Program-made: the position numbers and the translations under genes
Notes under the pieces: generated by a model
What the model was told of the DNA's origin: nothing
The model's input: only the letters and a program-made list of their open reading frames with translations
Database searches by the model: none
In this document: positions 10,275 to 19,316 of the stretch, piece by piece
Position numbering within the stretch: the first letter of the stretch is position 1
Layout: the number at the start of each line of letters is the position of its first letter
From: an uncultured Sphingomonas sp.
GTDB lineage: Bacteria; Pseudomonadota; Alphaproteobacteria; Sphingomonadales; Sphingomonadaceae
Reading direction: 5' to 3'
Assembly (NCBI RefSeq): GCF_913062585.1
Contig: NZ_CAJXWX010000006.1
Coordinates: forward strand, 62,001 to 126,000
Length of the DNA: 64,000 nt

Positions 10275-11447
10275 TCAGCCGAAGAGCGAGGTCAGTCCGG
10301 CCCAGGCGCGGCCGAAGAAGCCCGCCTCGCTCACATCCTTGTCCGCTACCAGCGGCAGGCGCTGTGCGGGCATGTCGGGCGAGCTGACGACCAGGTCGGC
10401 AATGTGCTGGCCCGCCTTGATCGGCGCCTTGATCGGGCCCTGATAGACGACCTTGGCGCTGATCGCGGGATCGAGCCCGGCGGGCAGCGTGACGGTCAGC
10501 TGGCGCGGCGCGATCAGGCCGACCTTGGTCGAGGATCCCATCTGGACCTCGGCATCGGCGACCTTCTTGCCCTGCGCCACCACCGGCTTGGCCTGCCATG
10601 CGCGGAAGCCCCAGTTCATGAACTTGACCGATTCCTCGGCCCGCGCGCCGAAGCTGTTCAGCCCGGCCATGACCATGACCAGACGGCGGCCATTCTGCTC
10701 GGCCGAGCCGGTGAAGCCATAACCCGCTTCCTCGGTGTGACCGGTCTTCAGGCCATCGGCCCCCGCGACCCGACCCAGCAGCGGGTCGCGGTTCGCCTGG
10801 GTGATGGCGTTGCCGCCCATCGTCTTGCCCCATGAGAAATCGCGGCGGGAATAGAACTGCTTGTAAAGCTGCGGGAAGTCCTCGATCGTGTGCTGCGCCA
10901 GATCGGCCAGATCACGCGCCGTCACATAGGTCACGCCGCCATCGGGCCAGCCGTTTGCGGTACCGAAATGGCTGTTCTTCAGCCCGATCTGTTGGGCGGT
11001 GCGGTTCATCCGCTCGACGAAATTCTGCTCGGTGCCCGCGATATGCTCGGCCAGCACGACACAGGCGTCGTTACCCGACAGGGTGACGATACCGTATAGC
11101 AGGTTGGCGACGCTGACCTGCTCGTTCGGCGACAGGAACATGGTCGAGCCCGCCTGCGGCCCGTGCCACTTCTTCCACGTCTCCGGCTGCACCGTGACCA
11201 TGTCGGTCAGCTTCAGCTGGCCCTTCTTGACCAGGTCGAAGGCGACATAAACCGTCATCATCTTGGCCATCGACGCCGGGGGCATCCGGCGGTCGGCGTC
11301 CCGCTGGAACAGGATCGCGCCGGAGGACAGGTCCTTCATGAAGGCGACCGGCGCGGGCGTATCGAACTGCGGCGCAGCGGCGACCGAGGGGTGGGCGAGC
11401 GCGACCAGGGCGAGCGGAGCGGCAAAAGATGCGTACAGGGTCTTCAT
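10275..11447 (-). CDS. D-alanyl-D-alanine carboxypeptidase (penicillin-binding protein 5/6 type)
   Basis: The 390-residue periplasmic serine peptidase trims the terminal D-Ala of peptidoglycan stems. It has a signal peptide (MKTLYASFAAPLALVALAHP, cleavage near AAA-P), the nucleophile S59 and K62 in SMAK, the SGN motif in VTLSGNDA, and the KTG triad in DGLKTGHT. A beta-rich PBP5_C domain follows and the end is amphipathic (GRAWAGLTSLFG), consistent with membrane association. Start 11447 is chosen for the signal peptide and the GGAAC upstream; the frame is open further 5' without support. It follows rlpA by 31 bases. Confidence 0.93.
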   Translation of the reverse strand: MKTLYASFAAPLALVALAHPSVAAAPQFDTPAPVAFMKDLSSGAILFQRDADRRMPPASMAKMMTVYVAFDLVKKGQLKLTDMVTVQPETWKKWHGPQAGSTMFLSPNEQVSVANLLYGIVTLSGNDACVVLAEHIAGTEQNFVERMNRTAQQIGLKNSHFGTANGWPDGGVTYVTARDLADLAQHTIEDFPQLYKQFYSRRDFSWGKTMGGNAITQANRDPLLGRVAGADGLKTGHTEEAGYGFTGSAEQNGRRLVMVMAGLNSFGARAEESVKFMNWGFRAWQAKPVVAQGKKVADAEVQMGSSTKVGLIAPRQLTVTLPAGLDPAISAKVVYQGPIKAPIKAGQHIADLVVSSPDMPAQRLPLVADKDVSEAGFFGRAWAGLTSLFG

Positions 11448-11478
11448 GGATGTTCCGTGACCAAAGGGAGCCGAGAGG

Positions 11479-12153
11479 TCAATCCTGATGCAGGATGCGG
11501 GCGTCGTCATAGCCCGCCTGAGCCGCCGCGTCACGCAGGGCTTTGGCGGATTCGGCATTCATTCCCGTCCTCTCCACCCGCCAGAGGCGACCGGCGGCAA
11601 CGATCCGGGCGTCGAAGCGGCGGGCCAGCGCCTGGGCGCGCGGGCGGCTGGAGAAGCTGGCAAGCTGGACACGGTAATGCGCCTGCGGGTCGAGCACGAT
11701 CGGCTTGGCGATCGGGGCCACCGCCGTCGCGCCAGCCAGGATCAGGCCGGGGCGGTCTGCGCCGGGGCTCAGCGCGCGCAGCCGGATATGGGCCACCGCG
11801 CGCCGGTTGGTGCCGAGCAGCCGCGCCGCGCCCAGCGACAGGTCCGCCACCCGGTCGGCACGCCCCGGCCCCCGGTCGCCGACTCGTGCGATGATCGTGC
11901 GGCCGGTATCGACATCGGTCACCTCGACCATGGATTCCAGCGGCAGGGTACGATGCGCGATCATCACATCGTCCGGGTCGAAGCGTTTGCCGGTAGCGGT
12001 ACGGCGACCGGCCAACTCGTGGCCATACCAGCTCGCCCGACCTGTCGCGTCATAATGGCCGTAGCGCGCGGGCGGCGCCGCGTCGGTCGCTGCCGCCACG
12101 GGCGTCGCCGCCAATGCGGCAAGCAGCGCGACCAGCTCAGCCCGCAATCGCAT
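11479..12153 (-). CDS. rlpA: Septal ring lytic transglycosylase RlpA family protein
   Basis: The 224-residue exported protein has a signal peptide ending near PVAAA, then a double-psi beta-barrel domain (about 30-125: GRASWYGHELAGRRTATGKRF, AHRTLPLE, VGDRGPG). A C-terminal SPOR domain (about 150-224: HYRVQLASFSSR) binds denuded glycan at division sites. No lipobox Cys is seen, unlike E. coli RlpA. The start overlaps the end of the upstream mltB-type gene by 17 bases, giving a three-gene peptidoglycan cluster with the D,D-carboxypeptidase. Confidence 0.9.
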   Translation of the reverse strand: MRLRAELVALLAALAATPVAAATDAAPPARYGHYDATGRASWYGHELAGRRTATGKRFDPDDVMIAHRTLPLESMVEVTDVDTGRTIIARVGDRGPGRADRVADLSLGAARLLGTNRRAVAHIRLRALSPGADRPGLILAGATAVAPIAKPIVLDPQAHYRVQLASFSSRPRAQALARRFDARIVAAGRLWRVERTGMNAESAKALRDAAAQAGYDDARILHQD

Positions 12154-13180
12154 CGGCCAGCAATCCCACCGACAGAGCGTAGAAGTTCGAGCAATTATAA
12201 TCCAGGATGACGCGGTAATTGCCGGTCAGCAGATAGGCGGTCGCGCCCGGCCCGTCCGGCTCCATCAGCGTGGCCAACACCCGGTCGTCGGGCCAGGCCG
12301 TGCCCTGCGGCACGATGCCCAGCGCGCGCCACTCGGCCATGGTCCGCCAGCCGCTATGCCGCTCGAACACGCGCGGGCAGCGAGGGCTGACCAGCCGGTT
12401 GCGCACCATCGACTGGTCGAACCCGGCGGGCACCGTCACCGCAAAGCCCCAGGGCTGGCCCGGCCGCCACCCGGCATTGGCGAAGTAATTGCCGATCGAG
12501 GCCAGGGTATCGGCCTCGCTATTCCAGATGTCCGCCCGCCCGTCACCATCGCCGTCACGGGCAAGGCGCAGATAGATGGAGGGCAGGAATTGCGGATTGC
12601 CGGTCGCCCCGGCCCAACTGCCCTTCAGCTGCTCGCGGGTGACGCCGCGGTCCATCATCTTGAGCGCGGCGATGAACTCCCCCTCGAACAAGGGCCGCCG
12701 CCGCCCCTCATAGGCCAGGCTGGCGAGCGAGCGGAGCAGGTCGAAATTGCCGGTGTACGAACCATAGTTGGTTTCATGCCCCCAAATGGCGACCATGATG
12801 GACTCCGGCACGCCCGTCTCGCGCTCGATCCGGGTCAGGCGCGGGCGCTGCGCCAGATATTTGCTGCGCCCCCGCCCGATCCGCGCGGCATCGACATGCG
12901 CGGCCTTATAGGGGGCGAAGGGGCTGAAGCCGCTATTGGCAGGCCCGCCCGGCTGGCGGCGATCCAGCTCGATCACCCGCGCGTTGAGCGTCAGCGTCGG
13001 CAGCACCGCGTCCAGCGTCGAACGGCTCACGCCCTGCGCCAGCGCAGTCCCGCGCACCTGCTGCAGATAGCTTTGGAAACCGGCCTCGTCCTGCGCCTGG
13101 GCCGGAACGCTGCCGACCAGCAAAGCCAGGCTCGAAATAATGCCGAGGCGCATGACGCGCCGGGTAATTGTCCCCCACAT
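12137..13180 (-). CDS. Lytic murein transglycosylase, MltB (SLT_2) family
   Basis: The 347-residue protein has a signal peptide ending in SVPAQAQ. The SLT_2 domain contains MVAIWGHETNYGS, whose Glu is the catalytic acid, then GATGNPQFLPS and DGDGDGRADIWN, which resembles a calcium-binding loop. It cleaves glycan strands to 1,6-anhydro products. The start is uncertain: ATG at 13180 follows an AGGG, while ATG at 13153 is also possible. It is first in the cluster with rlpA, the D,D-carboxypeptidase and holB. Confidence 0.88.
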   Translation of the reverse strand: MWGTITRRVMRLGIISSLALLVGSVPAQAQDEAGFQSYLQQVRGTALAQGVSRSTLDAVLPTLTLNARVIELDRRQPGGPANSGFSPFAPYKAAHVDAARIGRGRSKYLAQRPRLTRIERETGVPESIMVAIWGHETNYGSYTGNFDLLRSLASLAYEGRRRPLFEGEFIAALKMMDRGVTREQLKGSWAGATGNPQFLPSIYLRLARDGDGDGRADIWNSEADTLASIGNYFANAGWRPGQPWGFAVTVPAGFDQSMVRNRLVSPRCPRVFERHSGWRTMAEWRALGIVPQGTAWPDDRVLATLMEPDGPGATAYLLTGNYRVILDYNCSNFYALSVGLLADAIAG

Positions 13181-13330
13181 GACGCCCTGTGTGCCATAGC
13201 CGCGCCCGCCCCGGAACCTCGCACCACCGCAACACAGGCACGACCAGCCGCGCAAACGAAGCGGCGCGGGCCCCGCAAATCCATGTGGATTCCGTCACGC
13301 CCTTGGCGTACAGGCGCTGTCCGCCGATCC

Positions 13331-13420
13331 GGAAGAGTGGCCGAGCGGTTTAAGGCACCGGTCTTGAAAACCGGCGATGGTGCAAGCCATCCGTGGGTTC
13401 GAATCCCACCTCTTCCGCCA
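13331..13420 (+). tRNA. tRNA-Ser(UGA)
   Basis: This 90-base type II tRNA has acceptor strands GGAAGAG and CTCTTCC, discriminator G and an encoded CCA at 13418-13420. The anticodon loop CTTGAAA gives anticodon TGA at 13365-13367 and reads UCA codons. There is a long variable arm (GGCGATGGTGCAAGCCATC) and a T-arm GTGGG-TTCGAAT-CCCAC. All stems are canonical. Confidence 0.97.
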
Positions 13421-13546
13421 TGTCGCCCCCACCCCAGCGCCGGCGAACAGCGAAAAGCCGCCACCGGGCGGATCGTCTTTGCCACTCCGTGGTTTGGTCA
13501 GGATATTCCCAACGTCATCCGTTGGTTAGCATCGAAGGACCGGATC

Positions 13547-14545
13547 ATGAGCGACGTCGACACCTCCCGCCGCAGCGTGCTGGGCGGCGCGGCTCTCGGG
13601 ATCGCGGCGGCGGCGGCGCCCGGGGCGGCGCTGAGCCAAGCGGCCACCGCTCCGACGCCGGTGCCCAGCCTGCGGGATCCGCGCGACGCCTATACCCGCA
13701 CGCCCTTTCCCGAACAGCGGCAACCCTGGCCCGCACTCGCCAGCAAGATGACGCCGCGCCCCGATCATGGCGAGACGAGCTATCGCGGTTCGGGCAAGCT
13801 GACCGGGCGCCGGGCGCTGCTCACCGGCGGGGACAGCGGCATCGGCCGGGCCGCCGCCATCGCCTTTGCGCGCGAGGGGGCGGATGTCGCGATCAACTAT
13901 TATCCCAGCGAAGAGCCCGACGCGCGCGAGGTCGCCGACCTGATCCGTCAGGCGGGGCGCAAGGCGGTGCTGCTCCCCGCCGACATCCGCACGCAAAAGG
14001 CCTGCGAGGATGTGGTGCGCAAGGCGATCGCGCAGATGGGCGGGCTGGACCTGCTGGTCAACAACGCCGCCTATCAACAGTCCAAGGCGGACATCATGGA
14101 GATCAGCGACGAACAGTTCGTCCGCACCTATGAAACCAACGTCTTCCATGTGTTCCGCTTTTCCAAGGCCGCGATCCCGTCGATGCCGCCCGGGTCGGTC
14201 ATCATCAACACCATCTCGCAGAACAGCTATGATCCGGGGGAAGACCTGATCGACTATGCCTCGACCAAGGCCGCGATCCAGAACCTGACGCGCGGCATGG
14301 CCAAGCAGCTCGCCAAGAAGGGTATTCGGGTAAATGCGGTGTCGCCCGGCCCGATCTGGACTCCGCTTCAGGTCGCGGGTGGCCAATTGCCTGGCAAGCT
14401 GCACGAGTTCGGACAGGACACCTCGCTCGGCCGGGCAGGCCAGCCCGCCGAACTCGCCTCGCTCTACGTCGCGCTCGCCTCGGGCGAGGCCACCTTCTCG
14501 ACCGGCACCGCCGTCGGCGCGCATGGTGGCAAGGGCTTTCCATAA
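13547..14545 (+). CDS. Tat-exported SDR family oxidoreductase
   Basis: The 332-residue protein starts with a twin-arginine signal (TSRRSVLGGAALGIAAAAAPG). A classical SDR domain then shows LTGGDSGIGRAAAIA, LVNNAAYQQS, NTISQNS and the catalytic DYASTKAAI. It belongs to the subgroup related to Bacillus general stress protein 39 and E. coli YghA. Periplasmic export of an NAD(P)-binding enzyme requires folding with cofactor before export, which the Tat route allows. Start 13547 is set by the signal peptide. It stands alone just after the tRNA. Confidence 0.88.
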   Translation: MSDVDTSRRSVLGGAALGIAAAAAPGAALSQAATAPTPVPSLRDPRDAYTRTPFPEQRQPWPALASKMTPRPDHGETSYRGSGKLTGRRALLTGGDSGIGRAAAIAFAREGADVAINYYPSEEPDAREVADLIRQAGRKAVLLPADIRTQKACEDVVRKAIAQMGGLDLLVNNAAYQQSKADIMEISDEQFVRTYETNVFHVFRFSKAAIPSMPPGSVIINTISQNSYDPGEDLIDYASTKAAIQNLTRGMAKQLAKKGIRVNAVSPGPIWTPLQVAGGQLPGKLHEFGQDTSLGRAGQPAELASLYVALASGEATFSTGTAVGAHGGKGFP

Positions 14546-14596
14546 AGGCCCGACGGGGCATTTGACGCGCGGCGGGCGGACGGTCATCTATCGGGC

Positions 14597-16408
14597 ATGA
14601 CGCATTTCTTTTCCCGCCGCGACACCCTGGTCGCCGCCACCGCGCTGACCACGACCACCGCACTTCACGCCGCCGTACCGCCCACCGATGCGGGCGCAAT
14701 GCTCGACCGGATCGCCTGGGGATTGTTGCCGCTGGTACCGGAGCGGGCCACGACGCTGGGCGTGGACGAAGGGACCCATGCCGATCTGCGGCGGCGGCTG
14801 GAGGATCGCTCGCCTGCGGGCGTGGCGGCACGGCAGGCTTTCCTGACCCGGTCGCTGAAGGAACTGGCCGGTCTGCCGCGCGGCGGGCTCGATCCCTCTA
14901 CCGCGACCAGCGTCGCCGTGGTCGAAACCGCCTTTCGCACGGCATTGGACGGCATGGCGCTGCCCTACGGCGTGGCGACGATCGGCGACTGGCGCAATAC
15001 GCCTTACGGCGTCATCCAGAATGTCGGGGCGTGGCTGGACGTGCCGCAGACGCTGGACGGCGACCAGCCGGTCCGCAACGCGACCGATGCCGAGGCCTAT
15101 CTCGCGCGCCTAGCCGCGATGCCCGAGCAGCTGGATGGCGAGACGGTGCGGATCCGCGAAGCCCGTCAACTGGGCCTGGTGCCGCCCTCCTTCCTGCTCG
15201 ACAAGACGATCACCGGAATGACGCGCACCATCGCCGAGGCCGCCAAGCCCGACGGCCCGCTGGTCGGTCCGCTCGCCCGCAAGACCAAGGCGATCCCCGG
15301 CGACTGGGCGAACCGCGCGCAGCGGATCGCAAGCTCGGCCATCGTGCCCGCGCTCGAACGCCAGCTGGTCGAGCTGCGCGCCCAGCGGGCGGTGGCGAGC
15401 GATGCAGCGGGCCTCGGCGCCCGCCCCCACGGTCCCGAATGGTATGGCTGGGGCCTGCGCGCGGGCACGACCACGCGCCGCAGCCCGACCGAGCTGCACC
15501 AGATGGGCCGTGCGCGCCTGGCCGACCTTCAGGCGCAGATGGACGTCATCCTGCGCAAGGCCGGGCTGACCGAGGGCAGCGTCGCCGAGCGCGCCATCGC
15601 CTATCAGCGTCGCCCCGGCATCGGCTTTCCCGACAATGACGAAGGCCGCCGCGAGATCTTCGCCTATATGCAGGCGAAGATCGACGCGATCCGTCCGCGC
15701 CTGCCCCAGGCGTTCCGCCACCTGGCGCGCGGCCATCTTGAGATCCGGCGCATGCCGCTGGCCCAGGAAGCCGGCGCGCCCGCCGCTTATGGCGGTCCGG
15801 GCACGATCGACGGGCGCGAGCCCGGCAAGATATGGGTCAATCTGGGCGACCCGACGATCCATAACCGCGTCACCATCCCCGATCTGGTCTATCATGAGGG
15901 GATCCCGGGCCATGTCTGGCAGGGCGAATATGCGCAGAAGCTGCCGCTGATCCGCTCGATCCTGGCGTTCAACGCCTATTCGGAGGGCTGGGCGCTCTAT
16001 GCCGAGCAGCTGGCCGACGAGCTGGGCATGTATGCCGACGATCCGGCCGGGCGGCTGGGCTATCTGATGGGGCTGGCGTGGCGCGCGGTGCGGCTGATCG
16101 TCGACACCGGTATCCATGCGATCGGCTGGTCGCGCGACCGGGCGCTGAGCGAGTTCATCGCGGCCACCGGCCTGCCGCGCAGCAATGCGGTGAGCGAGGT
16201 GGACCGCTATTGTTCCTGGCCCGGCCAGGCCTGTGGTTACGAGGTCGGTCGCGCCGAGATTGTGGCGCAGCGCACCCGCGCCCAGGCGGCGCTCGGTGCC
16301 CGCTACGACCTGCGCGATTTCGATCAAGCCGTGGTCGATGGCGGCAATGTGCCGCTCACCGTCCTGGCCGACAATGTGTCGCGCTATATCGCGACGACCC
16401 GCGCCTGA
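14597..16408 (+). CDS. DUF885 family putative metallopeptidase
   Basis: The 603-residue exported protein has an N-terminal signal with an RR pair (FSRRDTLVAATALTTTTAL). The family's zinc signature is VYHEGIPGHVWQ, with H433, E434 and H439, and it is followed by the conserved ILAFNAYSEGWALYAEQL. DUF885 proteins are M32-like in fold, and the C-terminal CSWPGQACGYEVGR is also typical. Substrate is unknown, presumably peptides in the periplasm. The start is the ATG at 14597. Confidence 0.88.
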   Translation: MTHFFSRRDTLVAATALTTTTALHAAVPPTDAGAMLDRIAWGLLPLVPERATTLGVDEGTHADLRRRLEDRSPAGVAARQAFLTRSLKELAGLPRGGLDPSTATSVAVVETAFRTALDGMALPYGVATIGDWRNTPYGVIQNVGAWLDVPQTLDGDQPVRNATDAEAYLARLAAMPEQLDGETVRIREARQLGLVPPSFLLDKTITGMTRTIAEAAKPDGPLVGPLARKTKAIPGDWANRAQRIASSAIVPALERQLVELRAQRAVASDAAGLGARPHGPEWYGWGLRAGTTTRRSPTELHQMGRARLADLQAQMDVILRKAGLTEGSVAERAIAYQRRPGIGFPDNDEGRREIFAYMQAKIDAIRPRLPQAFRHLARGHLEIRRMPLAQEAGAPAAYGGPGTIDGREPGKIWVNLGDPTIHNRVTIPDLVYHEGIPGHVWQGEYAQKLPLIRSILAFNAYSEGWALYAEQLADELGMYADDPAGRLGYLMGLAWRAVRLIVDTGIHAIGWSRDRALSEFIAATGLPRSNAVSEVDRYCSWPGQACGYEVGRAEIVAQRTRAQAALGARYDLRDFDQAVVDGGNVPLTVLADNVSRYIATTRA

Positions 16409-16443
16409 GGCGAGAGCCTAGAGGCGAAAACCGGAGTGGCGTG

Positions 16444-17034
16444 ATGGCCGACAGGATATTGATCTTCTACGGCTCCTACCGGTCCGACCGGCAGGGGATC
16501 AGGCTGGCCGATTATCTGGTCCGCGCCTTTGGCGAACGCGGGGCGGATGCCGAGCTGATCGACGCCAAGGCGGTCGGGCTGCCGATGCTCGACCGGATGT
16601 ACAAGGAATATCCGGCCGGGGAAGCGCCGCCCGCGCTGGAGGCGCTGGCGGGCAAGATCCGGGCGGCCGATGCCTTCGTCTTCGTTACCGGCGAATATAA
16701 TTGGGGGCAGCAGCCGGGCCTGAAGAACCTGACCGACCATTTCCTGGAAGAGTGGTTCTAGCGCCCCGCCGCGATAGCCAGCTATTCGGCGGGACGCCTG
16801 GCGGGCGCCCATGCCAGCGTCGCCTGGCACGGCACGCTGAGCGAGATGGGCATGGTCGTCGTCTCCAGCACGCTGGCGGTCGGCGGGATCGGCCGGGCGC
16901 TGGATGCCGAGGGCAAGCCGGTCGGCGATGGCGGTGCGGCGCTTACACGCGCCTTTCCGCGTTTCGCCGACGACCTGGCATGGTGGACCGGGGCCGCACG
17001 CGAACAGCGGGCCCGTGTGGCCCCGCCATATTGA
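16444..17034 (+). pseudogene. NADPH-dependent FMN reductase interrupted by an in-frame TAG
   Basis: The frame encodes a flavodoxin-fold FMN reductase: ILIFYGSYRSDRQG phosphate loop, then FVFVTGEYNWGQQPGLKN. TAG at 16759-16761 interrupts it directly after DHFLEEWF, and the same frame goes on as RPAAIASYSAGRLAG to the stop at 17032. Family members usually have Trp at this point, so TGG to TAG is the likely change. The 3' part overlaps the convergent GGDEF/EAL gene by 92 bases. It may be a true pseudogene, a sequence error, or read through. Confidence 0.82.
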
Positions 17035-19165
17035 CGGTCGGCCAGGCGGCACGGGCGAACAGGTCACGGATGGCGCCAGCCTCCATCGGGCGGCCGGTAT
17101 GCCATCCTTGCGCCTGCGCCCAGCCATTGGCGCGCAGCCATTCCAGCTGCTCGGCGGTCTCGACCCCTTCCGCCGTGGTCGTCATGCCAAAGGCCTGCCC
17201 CATTTCCCCCGCCGCCCGCGCGATCGCCTGGGACTGGCGCGAATGGCCGAGATCGCCGACGAAGCAGCGATCGAGCTTCAGCTTGTCGAACGGGAAATGC
17301 CGCAGATAGGATAGCGAGGAATAGCCGGTCCCGAAATCGTCGAGCGCGATGCGCACGCCCAGGCCGTGGAGCGCGTGAAGCAAGGCCTGGTTACGCTCGC
17401 TGTCATGCAGCAGGACCGATTCGGTGATCTCCAGTTCCAGCCGGTTCGCGGCAAGGCCGGCCTCCGACAGCGAGGTCGCGACCCGGCCCGGCAGGCACTC
17501 GTCCCGGATCTGCACCGGCGACAGGTTGACGGCAACGGTCCGGTCGCCGGACCAGGACGCCGCTTCCCGACATGCTTCGGTCAGAACCCAGTTTCCGATC
17601 GGCACGATCAGGCCCGTTTCCTCGGCGAGCGAGATGAACTCCAGGGGCGAGACATCCCCGCGCACGGGATGGCGCCAGCGGATCAACGCCTCCGCACCCG
17701 CGAACTGCCCGGTCGCGATGTCCATGATCGGCTGATAGACGAGGCGAAGCTCGTCACGTCCCAGGGCAGCTTCCAGGTCCTGGCGGAGCGACTGGCGCGC
17801 CTGTACCCGCTCCGCCATCGGCGTGTCGAACAGACGGATCACGCCGCGTCCGGACTCCTTGGCGCGGTACAGGGCAATATCGGCCGCCTTGAAGAGATCA
17901 TTGTCCGATGCGTGGTCGGGCGAGGACGCGGCGATGCCGATGCTCGCGGCCAGCTTGATCGTGACCCCGTCGACGATGAAGGACGGGTTCAGGCAGTCCA
18001 TCAATGCCTTGGCCAGGGCCTCGGCGCTGCGCCCATTCGGGCTGGGGACGTGCACCACCGCGAACTCGTCGCCGCCCAGGCGCGCCAGCACGTCGCCATC
18101 GCCCAGGGCCGCGCTCAGCCTGGTCGCCACCGCGTTGAGCAGTTCGTCGCCCACCGAATGGCCGAGCGTGTCGTTGATCTCCTTGAACTGATCGAGGTCC
18201 AGGAGGAGGATATGGGTCTCCCGCTCCGCCCGCATTTCAAATGCCAGCTTCAGCGCCTCGCTGAAGACCGCCCGGTTCGCCAGGCCGGTCAGCGGGTCCT
18301 GATGCGCCAGTTCGACCAGGGCGTCGCTGGCCCGGCGCGCCTCGGTCGTGTCGTGGAAGAATATCGCAAGCCCGTCACCCATCGGGCAGGCGTTGATGTG
18401 AAGCCACATGTCGGCATGCGGCACGTAGGATTCGAACTGGACGGGCTTACCCGTGTCGATCGCCTCTCGGTAGCGCAATTCATATTCGGAACCGCGATAT
18501 TCGCTATGGAGATCCCAGAAACAGTCGCCGACCGCGCCGTTACGGAACCGGTGGATGAACGCAGCACCCTGCGCGTTCATGAATGTGATGCGCCAGTCGC
18601 TGTCCAGAACGATGACCAGATCCGTGGTGCTTTCCAGCACGCTGCGGGTCAGCGCCTCGCTGGTACGGAGCGCATCCTCGGCCAATCGCCGCTCGTGGAT
18701 GTCCTCCAGCGCACCGTGCCAGCACAGGACCGTCCCGTCGGGCGCCTTGCTCGCTGCGGTGCTGACATGGAACCAGCGGACGCTACCGTCCCGGGTGACC
18801 AACCGGAAATCGGCGTCGAAGGCCCCCTCGCCCACACGCGCATCGGACCAGAGGGCGCCGATCCGCTCGACATCCTCGGAATAGACCGCCGCGGCCCAGC
18901 CCTGGCCCAGGCTGTCCTGTATGCTCAACCCGGTCAGCGCCTCCCACCGGGGCTGGATCTCGATCATGTTTCCATCGCGATCGCTCATCCAGGTGATTTG
19001 ACGGCCGAGTTCGCAGATGTGGCGATAGCGGACTTCCGTCTCGGACAGCCGATCCTGCAAATCGGCTACCGTCCGCTCCAGAGCGGCGATGCGCTCGGCC
19101 GCCGCGATCGCGTCTTCCAATGGCTGGACAGACTGGTGCCCGAGGAAACGATCGTAGTCAGACAT
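16943..19165 (-). CDS. PAS-PAS-GGDEF-EAL cyclic-di-GMP signalling protein
   Basis: The 740-residue protein starts at MSDYDRFLGHQ with a short coiled coil (about 15-45). Two PAS domains follow (about 45-165 and 170-285: RQITWMSDRDGNMIEI; LVIVLDSDWRITFMN). A GGDEF domain (about 295-455) has an intact RLGGDEFAV near 363, so it can make c-di-GMP. An EAL domain (about 475-715) has EALIRWRHP, LEITESVLL, DDFGTGYSS and AEGVET, so it should degrade it. No transmembrane segment is visible, so it is a cytosolic sensor. The last ~30 basic residues come from sequence antisense to the FMN reductase frame. Confidence 0.93.
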   Translation of the reverse strand: MSDYDRFLGHQSVQPLEDAIAAAERIAALERTVADLQDRLSETEVRYRHICELGRQITWMSDRDGNMIEIQPRWEALTGLSIQDSLGQGWAAAVYSEDVERIGALWSDARVGEGAFDADFRLVTRDGSVRWFHVSTAASKAPDGTVLCWHGALEDIHERRLAEDALRTSEALTRSVLESTTDLVIVLDSDWRITFMNAQGAAFIHRFRNGAVGDCFWDLHSEYRGSEYELRYREAIDTGKPVQFESYVPHADMWLHINACPMGDGLAIFFHDTTEARRASDALVELAHQDPLTGLANRAVFSEALKLAFEMRAERETHILLLDLDQFKEINDTLGHSVGDELLNAVATRLSAALGDGDVLARLGGDEFAVVHVPSPNGRSAEALAKALMDCLNPSFIVDGVTIKLAASIGIAASSPDHASDNDLFKAADIALYRAKESGRGVIRLFDTPMAERVQARQSLRQDLEAALGRDELRLVYQPIMDIATGQFAGAEALIRWRHPVRGDVSPLEFISLAEETGLIVPIGNWVLTEACREAASWSGDRTVAVNLSPVQIRDECLPGRVATSLSEAGLAANRLELEITESVLLHDSERNQALLHALHGLGVRIALDDFGTGYSSLSYLRHFPFDKLKLDRCFVGDLGHSRQSQAIARAAGEMGQAFGMTTTAEGVETAEQLEWLRANGWAQAQGWHTGRPMEAGAIRDLFARAAWPTVNMAGPHGPAVRVRPRSTMPGRRRNAERRV

Positions 19166-19316
19166 ACTCGTCAATGGATCCCCGCGCCCTATCCGCTCAT
19201 GAATTTGCCGGATACCTAGCGCACGAGGATTAAAGATTGCGTTGACCGGGCCGGCTCGTCCCGACGCTTTGATGGACACTGGTCTTTCGGCGCGTTTTGC
19301 GGTCCATATTGGTGCC

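Noticed and set aside
15110..16327. 405-codon minus-strand frame
   Set aside because: Antisense shadow of the DUF885 peptidase; no ribosome-binding site or recognisable protein.
17366..19219. 617-codon plus-strand frame
   Set aside because: Antisense shadow of the GGDEF/EAL gene, which has full catalytic motifs.
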